This document shows positions 57,579 to 64,000 of a stretch of 64,000 nucleotides of DNA, piece by piece. Within the stretch, counting starts at the first letter, position 1. The number at the start of each line of letters is the position of its first letter. Source of the stretch: Pseudomonas sp. PA27(2017) (lineage in GTDB: Bacteria; Pseudomonadota; Gammaproteobacteria; Pseudomonadales; Pseudomonadaceae); assembly GCF_001945445.1 (NCBI RefSeq), contig NZ_MSXW01000023.1, forward strand, positions 1 through 64,000. The letters are read 5' to 3'. Below the pieces are notes generated by a model. That model was given only the letters and a program-made list of their open reading frames with translations, ran no database searches and was not told the origin of the DNA. A program made the translations under genes and the position numbers.

Positions 57579-58892
57579 TCACTGCAGCAATGTACTGATT
57601 TCAGCCAAGTCATGCTCTTCTAGAACCCCGACGACGGCTTTGAGCTGCAACTGAGCGAGCAACACATCGTAGCGGGCTTTTGCCAGTTGCCGAATGATTT
57701 CGCTAAGTTGACTCTGCACCTTTAATACATCGGCGCTGGCGCGCATGCCGGCTTTATAGCCCAAGAGATTGGAATCAACCGCAGATTGGGCTGAAACTCG
57801 CGCGACTTTTAAAGCTTCGATTTGCGCCACTCCGTCGGTTACACCTGCCCAGGCCTCACGCGTCGCCAGTGCAGATGATCGGCGCGCGTCCAACAATTTA
57901 TATTCAGCCTGCTGGTGCAGCGCCACCGCTTCGCGCGCTGACGCCGAAAGCCGCCCACCGCTGTACAACGGCATACTAAGGCGCAGACCAATGGCTGCAG
58001 ACTCACTTTGCCGGGTGTTGGCATTGGGGTTCTGCTGCATGTTCTGGCTGAGAATTACGTCGATGCTAGGCAGGTGCTCAGCCTTGCGACTGCGCACCTC
58101 GTTTTTTGCAATGTCAGCCGTCAGCTCCTGAATCTGCACTTCAAGGCTGCTTCGCTCGGCCGCATTGACCCAGGTTTCGATATCAATGGGTTCGGGCGAC
58201 AAGAGGTTAATCCGTTCACGCAGCGTACCGAGTTCCTGTGCTGGTCGGCCAGTAATCCGCGATAACGCGTGACGCGCTATACCTAAATCGCTCCGGGCCT
58301 TGATCAGTTGCGCGTTAGTACTGTCGTAGCTCATCTGCGCCTCATGCACATCGACGATAGTTGTGCTGCCTAGCTCGAAATTTTTGCGCGCACTGACCAG
58401 TTGCTCATAATCGCTGACCCGTAACTGCAATATGGCCTCAATGACATCTTGGGCATGCAAAACCTCAAAATAGGCTCGCGCCACCTGCATGATTAGCGTT
58501 TGCACAGTAGTGCGAGTTCGCAGTTCTGCCAACGCCTTGTGAAGGCTACCCTGCTGGTACTCGATCCAGTTCTGCCAACGAAACAGCGGCTGCACTAATT
58601 GGACGCCATAACTTCGGTTTTGCTGGCGCTGCTCCACATTGCCATTGGCCACTTCGTACTCAGTCTCACTCCAACTGGTCTGGGCATCGAAGGATATCTG
58701 CGGCAGTATGCCGGCCCAGCCCATGCTCTCTCGCTCCTGACCAGCACGACGCTCCGCTTGGGCTGCAGCATATAGAGCATCGTTCTCTAATGCCTGTCGA
58801 TAAGCTCCCAACAGATCATTTGCCTGCGCCATTGTCGCTCCTATAACTCCTAAAATTCCGACTATCAGGAGCCGAGCAATCACCCCGAACAT
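57579..58892 (-). CDS. TolC-family outer-membrane protein of type I secretion
   Basis: The 437-residue protein has a signal peptide ending TMAQANDL and two outer-membrane-efflux repeats: LGAYRQALENDALYAAAQAERRAGQERE at the start and the matching SSALATREAWAGVTDGVAQIEALK late in the protein. It forms the trimeric exit duct for the ABC exporter and HlyD. Its start codon overlaps the stop of the C39 exporter gene by one base. It is the last gene of the island operon in this window. Confidence 0.93.
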   Translation of the reverse strand: MFGVIARLLIVGILGVIGATMAQANDLLGAYRQALENDALYAAAQAERRAGQERESMGWAGILPQISFDAQTSWSETEYEVANGNVEQRQQNRSYGVQLVQPLFRWQNWIEYQQGSLHKALAELRTRTTVQTLIMQVARAYFEVLHAQDVIEAILQLRVSDYEQLVSARKNFELGSTTIVDVHEAQMSYDSTNAQLIKARSDLGIARHALSRITGRPAQELGTLRERINLLSPEPIDIETWVNAAERSSLEVQIQELTADIAKNEVRSRKAEHLPSIDVILSQNMQQNPNANTRQSESAAIGLRLSMPLYSGGRLSASAREAVALHQQAEYKLLDARRSSALATREAWAGVTDGVAQIEALKVARVSAQSAVDSNLLGYKAGMRASADVLKVQSQLSEIIRQLAKARYDVLLAQLQLKAVVGVLEEHDLAEISTLLQ

Positions 58893-60979
58893 CAGGTAAT
58901 GGCCTGCTGTTGATCGAGACGCACATCCTCAACCACATCACCCTTCTCAAGACAGATAAGCCTTCTAGCAAAAGCTATCGTTTCGCGTCGGTGGGCGATA
59001 GTGATCCGTGTTACTGACATCTGGTGCACCGCCTGCACCACGTGCTGCTCACTATGCAAATCAAGATGACTTGTCGCTTCGTCCAACGCGAGAATGCGTG
59101 GCTGCTTATATAGAGCGCGAGCAAGCAATAAACGTTGTTTCTGTCCGCCCGAAAGACCGCTGCCCATCTCTGCGACTAATGTCTGATAGCCCATAGGCAT
59201 CCTGATGATGGCTTCATGAATATGCGCCTTACGCGCCGCCTCCTCGACCCGCTGCTGGTCTGCGCTTGGATCAAAAGCGGCAATGTTCTCCGCCAGCGAA
59301 CCGGCCAGTAATTGATCTTCCTGCATTACTGCACCCACCAAGCTTCGCAACGCTTGCGGTCCCAACTGTCGCAAGGGAATGCCGCCGATGAGTATCTCGC
59401 CCTCGGTAGGCGCCAACAGACCAAGCAGCAACTTGAACAGCGTACTTTTGCCACACCCGGAACGCCCAACGATCGCCACACTGTCGCCAGCATCGATACT
59501 CAGAGACAGGTTGCGCAACACCCAAGGTTCACCTCCGGCATAGCGAAATGAAACATCACGCAGCTCAATGCGCGGCTCAAGACGTGTCAAATCAGTTTCC
59601 AGCTTGCTATCCAGTTCAGCCGGCTCTAAGGCGATGTCCGCTAGCCGCTCGGCATGAAGCGACAACATACGGATCTCCACGCCCATGTCGATTAGTTGGC
59701 TGGCTCGGCTGGTGAATTGACTTTTATAGGCGATGAAGGCAAGCAACATGCCCAGTGACAGTTCACGCTCCAGTACTGCAACGCCGCCTACATATAGCAA
59801 CAGCATCCCTTCTAGTCCAAAGATCAACGTATTGAGGCTGGCAAAAATCAACAACAGCCTCTGCGTAGCCACATCACGGTTTTGCACATCGGCTAACAAA
59901 TTTTGCCAAGTAGCGAGGCGCAGCGAGGAGATATTGAAAAGTTTGAGTAACTGCGCTGCACGGATTGTTTCCAGAAAATAGGAGTTCTCGCGAGCGGCCA
60001 TGACAATGCGCTCTTCCGAAGCTGTGCGTAGCGGTTGGTAAAATATAATTCGCAAAATTCCGTACGATAGCAATGCCACAACTACAATGGCACTGAGCTT
60101 GGGGCTGTAAAGCAACATCATGCCAAGCGTAATGAATGTGACGAGGCCATCGAGCACCACCATTGTCGCGCCGTTAGTCAACACGCTACGAATGGCTGAC
60201 ATCGACTGGAATCGGGCTGTAATGTCACCCAGTTGGCGCTTTTCGAAAAATTGCCAAGGTAAACGTAGTAAGTGGCTGAAAAGGTTACCTGACCACTGCA
60301 TGGCCAATTGCTGATTAAGACGCAACCCCATCCAGCCGCGAGCCATTCGGAGGACGAAGTCAGTCATTACCAACAAACATCCGCCGAGTATGGCAATCAG
60401 CAATAAGTCGCGATCTGCCGATACTAGTGCCCCATCGACCACCCATTGGGTCACCTGCGGAACTAGGAGTGTCACTATTTCAAGCGCAAGCGCTAGTAAA
60501 AAAATGTTACTCAGCGCTCGCTTAAGCCCTGTTACCCGACCAGTCAGATCAGAAAGTCGAACCCGTGCTTTGCGGTCGGTGGTCTGAAAAGCGGCATTGG
60601 GGCTAAGTTCTAGGGCCACACCGGTGAAGTATCCAGAAGCTTCTGAAAGGAATAGGCTGCGCCTACCGTTCGCAGGATCTAAGATGTGCAAGCGGTTACG
60701 CTGAAATTTCTCCAGTACTACAAAGTGGTTCATGTTCCAGTGCAAGATACAAGGCAGCCTGAGTTTGCCCATCTCTTCGAGCTCAAGACGCAGGGGCCTA
60801 CAGGAAAAATCTAGGTTCTGCGCGTATTGCACCAACTGCATCAGATTGGTGCCCTTGAGCGAAATCGAAAAGCGCCGCCGCAAGCTCGGCAAATCGAGCT
60901 GTAGACCATGGTGATGCGCAATCATCGCCAGACATGCCAAGCCACACTCCTGGCTTTCCGCTTGCAAAATAGATTTCAT
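58892..60979 (-). CDS. C39 peptidase-containing ABC exporter (CvaB/microcin type)
   Basis: The 695-residue inner-membrane protein cleaves and exports leader peptides. The C39 domain has the catalytic Cys12 in QECGLACLAMIA, His85 in WNMNHFVVL and Asp101 in ILDPANG, all present, so peptidase activity is expected. Six membrane helices follow (about 165-420), then the ATPase with GRSGCGKST, LSGGQKQR and ILALDEATSHLD. The C39 enzyme cuts after a double-glycine-type leader such as that of the precursor at 62316. It lies 12 bp after the JmjC gene. Confidence 0.95.
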   Translation of the reverse strand: MKSILQAESQECGLACLAMIAHHHGLQLDLPSLRRRFSISLKGTNLMQLVQYAQNLDFSCRPLRLELEEMGKLRLPCILHWNMNHFVVLEKFQRNRLHILDPANGRRSLFLSEASGYFTGVALELSPNAAFQTTDRKARVRLSDLTGRVTGLKRALSNIFLLALALEIVTLLVPQVTQWVVDGALVSADRDLLLIAILGGCLLVMTDFVLRMARGWMGLRLNQQLAMQWSGNLFSHLLRLPWQFFEKRQLGDITARFQSMSAIRSVLTNGATMVVLDGLVTFITLGMMLLYSPKLSAIVVVALLSYGILRIIFYQPLRTASEERIVMAARENSYFLETIRAAQLLKLFNISSLRLATWQNLLADVQNRDVATQRLLLIFASLNTLIFGLEGMLLLYVGGVAVLERELSLGMLLAFIAYKSQFTSRASQLIDMGVEIRMLSLHAERLADIALEPAELDSKLETDLTRLEPRIELRDVSFRYAGGEPWVLRNLSLSIDAGDSVAIVGRSGCGKSTLFKLLLGLLAPTEGEILIGGIPLRQLGPQALRSLVGAVMQEDQLLAGSLAENIAAFDPSADQQRVEEAARKAHIHEAIIRMPMGYQTLVAEMGSGLSGGQKQRLLLARALYKQPRILALDEATSHLDLHSEQHVVQAVHQMSVTRITIAHRRETIAFARRLICLEKGDVVEDVRLDQQQAIT

Positions 60980-60991
60980 TAGATAGCCTGA

Positions 60992-62146
60992 TCAGCCACG
61001 CACAAGCTCTAAAATGTCCTGCCGGCAGAGATCGGCAACCAGCTTGCGCAGCTGTGCATCATCTGGCATTGCTTGGGCGGCCCTCAGCTGCGCAATAGTG
61101 ATATCGGGATGCTCAACAATCGCGCGAATCAAACTTATCCCCTCCTCGTCCAAACTTAGCCGGGAACCGTTGGCAATCACATACCCGTCATCCAAGCCAT
61201 GAACACGATGAGCACTGAGGCGTAAACGCGCTTGATCATCTAATAGGCGGCTGGCCGGGTCGCCGAAAATCTCGATTGCCAAAGGCGACTCAACCCTAGT
61301 AGCGCTTGTGAAATCGTCCATGAACTGCAGATATGTTTTGGGATCCTTAATAAGTCCATTAATCAAACGTGCCATATCGATAAGCGCAGATTGATCGCTT
61401 CGCCACTGACTTAATGACTGTCTCGCCTCTACGAACTGTGGCAATTGATGCATGATCCAACCAAGATAATCCATGGTGTATGCCGGGAAAGTGCCCATCG
61501 CCAAATGAAAAGTTGGCTCTCCCAGCGGCAAAGGATTGTGCCACCAGCCACGCGGCAGATAAAAAACGTCTCCGGCTTCTAGTATGAAGTCCATATACGG
61601 TACCTCCGGACATGGATAGAGGTCTTCGTAATTTTTACTTTGCTGAGTAAATAGCGGCGCTTCAAATGTTGGCTCGTACACAATCCAGCGCTTGCGACCA
61701 ATCAGCTGAATAGCAAATACATCCCGGGTATCCCAATGGGCTCGAAATGAGTCGCGACTTCCAAATGCTGCGTAGGCACTATTGACCACTTGCCGACCAG
61801 TAAACTGTGCAATCTGCCGGGAAAAAAGGTTTATTCGCGGCTCATTAGCAATTTTATTGGCGATCAATGTTGCGCCTTGGCGAAGATAATCGTAAAGCAC
61901 AGGCTTGATTAGGCGATGACGTAGTGTGCCGATATCCCAGTAACTTTCTACGTACTCTTGCTTGGGTCGTATGCCGTCATATGATAACTTGAAATCCTCG
62001 GAAGCCACATCGCTACGCTCAAATATCTGGTTAACATCATCCCACCCAAACAACCCGAGTGAAACAGCATTTTTTATCAGCAGAGGTTTCTTCTCCTGAT
62101 ATTGCGTATGAAATTGAGCTGCAGACAAACCAAAGTTCATATTCAT
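60992..62146 (-). CDS. JmjC/cupin_8 Fe(II)- and 2-oxoglutarate-dependent oxygenase
   Basis: The 384-residue enzyme has the JmjC ligands His137 and Asp139 (AHWDTRDVF) and His203 (LPRGWWHNPL), and a C-terminal winged helix (ISLIRAIVEHPDITIAQLRAAQ) like ribosomal oxygenases RoxA/YcfD, which hydroxylate Arg or His. The ATG at 62146 is used; no clear ribosome site is seen. Lying between precursor and exporter genes it probably hydroxylates the precursor peptide. A self-protection role on a cellular target is the alternative. Confidence 0.88.
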   Translation of the reverse strand: MNMNFGLSAAQFHTQYQEKKPLLIKNAVSLGLFGWDDVNQIFERSDVASEDFKLSYDGIRPKQEYVESYWDIGTLRHRLIKPVLYDYLRQGATLIANKIANEPRINLFSRQIAQFTGRQVVNSAYAAFGSRDSFRAHWDTRDVFAIQLIGRKRWIVYEPTFEAPLFTQQSKNYEDLYPCPEVPYMDFILEAGDVFYLPRGWWHNPLPLGEPTFHLAMGTFPAYTMDYLGWIMHQLPQFVEARQSLSQWRSDQSALIDMARLINGLIKDPKTYLQFMDDFTSATRVESPLAIEIFGDPASRLLDDQARLRLSAHRVHGLDDGYVIANGSRLSLDEEGISLIRAIVEHPDITIAQLRAAQAMPDDAQLRKLVADLCRQDILELVRG

Positions 62147-62257
62147 CGGTCGTAACGAACCGCGACTAGTTATCAACTAGCCATAGCTCTACCCTCGGTC
62201 TAATTAATACTGTGCCAAATCATCGTAAAACGATGCATTAACAATGAAACCTGCAAA

Positions 62258-62325
62258 ATTTCATAAATTCATCCATGAAATTGGATTCTCCAGATATCAA
62301 TAACGGACATTACTATTATTGATAC
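62258..62325. terminator. AT-rich hairpins after the precursor gene
   Basis: TATCAATAA and TTATTGATA form a 9-bp stem at about 62294-62323 over the precursor's stop, and AATTTCAT and ATGAAATT form another near 62258-62282, followed on the minus strand by TTTTGC. They could partly stop transcription, keeping precursor expression above that of the oxygenase and exporter genes. Confidence 0.4.
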
Positions 62326-62654
62326 CCTGTACCAGAGATGTTATAGTTAGTTCCTGCAGCATTAAAACCGCGCTCGACCATACCCCCCGCCATACCGCCA
62401 TAGAATCCTGCCTGAGTACCCACAATTGTGGCAGTGCCTCCTTGCATGAAGCCAGTTACAGCAGGGCCGGTTATAAAGCCGGTAATACCGCCTACAACTA
62501 CGGCCCCTGCCAGCCCGGCCAAACTTCCCGATCCTGAAGCACCTGAATATCCATAATATGCCGCCGCTCCACTCGCGGCGCCAATGACAGCACCGACTGG
62601 CCCGACCGCACCGACAACCATCTGCATATCTTGCATTGTTAACTCACGCATCAT
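62316..62654 (-). CDS. Bacteriocin/microcin-like precursor with double-glycine-type leader
   Basis: The 112-residue protein begins MMRELTMQDMQMVVGA, which matches C39-processed leaders (M-R-E-L-T, hydrophobic spacing, ending V-x-G-A in place of GG). The core is rich in Gly, Ala, Val and Tyr with repeated GxxxG motifs and long hydrophobic stretches (VGAVIGAASGAAAYYG, AGAVVVGGITGFITG), consistent with a membrane-active class II microcin. It ends NYNISGTGYQ. GGAG lies just upstream. It sits between the 66-residue protein and the JmjC enzyme. The family is not recognised. Confidence 0.82.
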   Translation of the reverse strand: MMRELTMQDMQMVVGAVGPVGAVIGAASGAAAYYGYSGASGSGSLAGLAGAVVVGGITGFITGPAVTGFMQGGTATIVGTQAGFYGGMAGGMVERGFNAAGTNYNISGTGYQ

Positions 62655-62680
62655 TACACTCCTTTTTTCCAGATTTAAAG

Positions 62681-62881
62681 TCAACCTTTGATAGCCAGCG
62701 ACATAATCATATTGCCTAAAATGATTGCCAATATGATTAAAATCATAGTTTCCAAATAGCTTAACTCTTTTCTTTTAATACCTTTAGTTAAAAATAAAAA
62801 AACCTGATAGCTACCATACAGGAGGCAACAAACAAGCCCCATCACTAACAAGTTCAACATCAACTCACTAAAAAAAGACAC
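62681..62881 (-). CDS. Small two-helix membrane protein, candidate immunity protein
   Basis: The 66-residue protein has two hydrophobic helices (about 8-32 and 44-64) joined by the basic loop TKGIKRKELSY. A perfect AGGAGG ribosome site lies seven bases before the ATG, so it is strongly translated. It ends 26 bp before the precursor start. Small two-helix proteins next to microcin genes are commonly immunity proteins. This role is inferred from size, topology and position. Confidence 0.7.
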   Translation of the reverse strand: MSFFSELMLNLLVMGLVCCLLYGSYQVFLFLTKGIKRKELSYLETMILIILAIILGNMIMSLAIKG

Positions 62882-63543
62882 TTAACCTCCTAAAATATCG
62901 GATACGCCGTCAAAACCCACTTACAGTATGTTCATATACTGCAGTTAATCGATACCTCAATTTTGAAAATCGAGAACAGAATAATTACACTCTACAATGT
63001 TATTCCATTGCCGCGAAGCCAATAGCTTTTAAAGCTTTGCGAAGAATCCGCTGTACGTAAAAAAATACTCACACATACCGTCGAAACAGACGAACATATT
63101 GTTTTCTGTTGCAAGGGCTTTTCTCAGATTCAAGAACGGTCGAGGTCGACACACAATTCGGAACATGATGATAGGGCACGTATAAGATCATTTGATCATA
63201 CAAGAAATGATATTAACCTGAACGCCAATGGCATGAAATAATTCTAAATAGAACCAACCAACCTGCATCGTGTTTAATTCCTCGAATGCTTGGCTAATTT
63301 CTCCACCCTCGAAACCAGTTATAGTCACCTTCAACTGCAGCCAGCTAGACAAGCCAATGCGGTAATCAGGTACAGGCGCAACACATACTTAAGCGCTGAT
63401 TTAGATAACCTTGACCATTGCTCAGCCGGTACTTAGCAATGTGTATAGTTACAACGACCACCACCTGGAAAGCTTCTTGAAGTGGTCTTGGATGGTAAAC
63501 AGACGACACTGGAAGAAGCGAAATCGCTTAAAAATCATTCCTC
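62882..63543. promoter_or_regulatory. Low-GC gene-free region upstream of the bacteriocin genes
   Basis: This 662-bp stretch separates HlyD from the small protein and is strongly AT-rich. It probably holds the promoter of the precursor operon (minus strand). A 26-codon frame with GAGGA upstream starts near 63267 on the minus strand but has no bacteriocin leader, and I do not call it a gene. No clear repeat or operator is seen. Confidence 0.45.
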
Positions 63544-64000
63544 TCACTGAGCAACCCATTTTCCGGTAACCGAATAAATTGGTTCCAAGGCCCACTCATA
63601 GATTCGGCGTTTATCTTGAATAATATCTGCTTCCAGTAACATACCCATCTGCAAAGGCTGATGCTCCGCGTAAACCAAAAAGTCTTGGGATTCGATCTCT
63701 AGGCTTACACGATAAAATAGCTCTGCAAATCCTTCGTCAGTCTGCAACACGCTAGCGACGTGGGCAGGTAGTTCCTGTAGTGCATAAGGGCTAAGGACAA
63801 TGTCCCGCACCACGGCTCGAGCCGACCCGAATTTCTGATAAGGATAAGCAGCATAGCGAATTAGAGCCGCTTGCTCACGCTCGATAAAACCGACTTTACG
63901 GGCCGATACATAAACACTCGCAGCCAGCTTTACCTGACTAGGAACCACACTGGCTAGCAGCGTACCGGCAGTTACCTGCTGGCCAAGTTGAACATTTAAA
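63544..64000 (-). CDS. HlyD-family membrane fusion protein, C-terminal part
   Basis: At least 152 residues are in the window and the frame runs off its right edge, so the N-terminus is missing. The part seen starts LNVQLGQQVTAGTLLASV, a lipoyl-like hairpin segment, and continues with a beta-barrel region ending LQMGMLLEADIIQDKRRIYEWALEPI, characteristic of HlyD/CvaA proteins. It links the C39 exporter in the inner membrane to TolC. It is in the same direction as the other island genes and completes a type I secretion machine. Confidence 0.9.
   Translation of the reverse strand, partial: LNVQLGQQVTAGTLLASVVPSQVKLAASVYVSARKVGFIEREQAALIRYAAYPYQKFGSARAVVRDIVLSPYALQELPAHVASVLQTDEGFAELFYRVSLEIESQDFLVYAEHQPLQMGMLLEADIIQDKRRIYEWALEPIYSVTGKWVAQ

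Noticed and set aside
63478..63543. Short plus-strand frame reading LEVVLDGKQTTLEEAKSL
   Set aside because: It looks mildly coding, but has no start with a ribosome site and no recognised family; at most the remnant of an older gene.

Overview
The window is high-GC gammaproteobacterial chromosome, most likely Pseudomonas. The evidence is REP/REPIN palindromes of the GTGGGAGCCGCGACC / GGTCGGGGCTCCTAC type, dense operons with four-base ATGA overlaps, and gene families typical of that genus. No rRNA, tRNA or CRISPR array was recognised.

Layout. (1) 129-620 is a tandem REP-doublet array. (2) 649-3128 holds two divergent L,D-transpeptidases of different families. (3) 3302-27549 is a catabolic region whose parts share a 14-bp operator, TATGGTATACCATA or close variants, at 3302, 17647, 18854 and 24746. 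These sites sit in front of a DUF1185 / alpha-beta hydrolase / aldehyde dehydrogenase / flavin reductase operon, a divergent DUF1330 and RibB-RibA-like pair, a polyamine-type ABC importer, and a luciferase-like monooxygenase. A GntR/FCD repressor (9214-9999) is the likely regulator. Taken together this resembles the Rut pyrimidine pathway (flavin-dependent oxygenase, flavin reductase, chorismate-mutase-like fold protein, hydrolase, aldehyde dehydrogenases, NCS1 permease), but the substrate is unknown. Embedded in it are a YegUVW-like block (GntR/UTRA, ADP-ribosylglycohydrolase, NCS1 permease, PfkB kinase), a LysR/DMT-transporter pair, two copies of a 373-bp structured repeat, and a second REP array. 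(4) 27710-29149 is a cardiolipin synthase.

(5) 29362-40438 is a two-partner secretion locus: TpsB/CdiB transporter, HlyC-type lysine acyltransferase (CdiC-like), a 2352-residue TpsA/CdiA exoprotein ending in a putative alpha/beta-hydrolase (lipase-like) effector domain, then two paralogous lipoproteins and a membrane protein as immunity candidates. (6) 40695-49129 is a four-carbon acid-sugar catabolic cluster (DapA-family lyase, Fe-alcohol dehydrogenase, DUF1537 kinase, PdxA2, SSS symporter, BNR/sialidase-fold protein, SDR, DeoR regulator). (7) 49151-51280 carries small ordinary genes and a NaVBac-type channel. (8) 51380-56661 is a TRAP-TAXI importer with a sigma-54 promoter at 54978-54993, followed by the sigma-54 activator DctD. 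Its partner kinase DctB survives only as a C-terminal stub at 56929-57009.

(9) From about 57010 to the window end the base composition falls sharply and an acquired island begins. It is a type I secretion bacteriocin-like system on the minus strand: HlyD (partial), a 66-residue two-helix protein (candidate immunity), a Gly/Ala-rich precursor with a double-glycine-type leader, a JmjC-type Fe(II)/2-oxoglutarate oxygenase, a C39-peptidase ABC exporter and a TolC-family outer-membrane protein. The JmjC enzyme inside a microcin-type operon, and the acyltransferase plus lipase-like effector in the TPS locus, are the two strongest candidates for undescribed biology.
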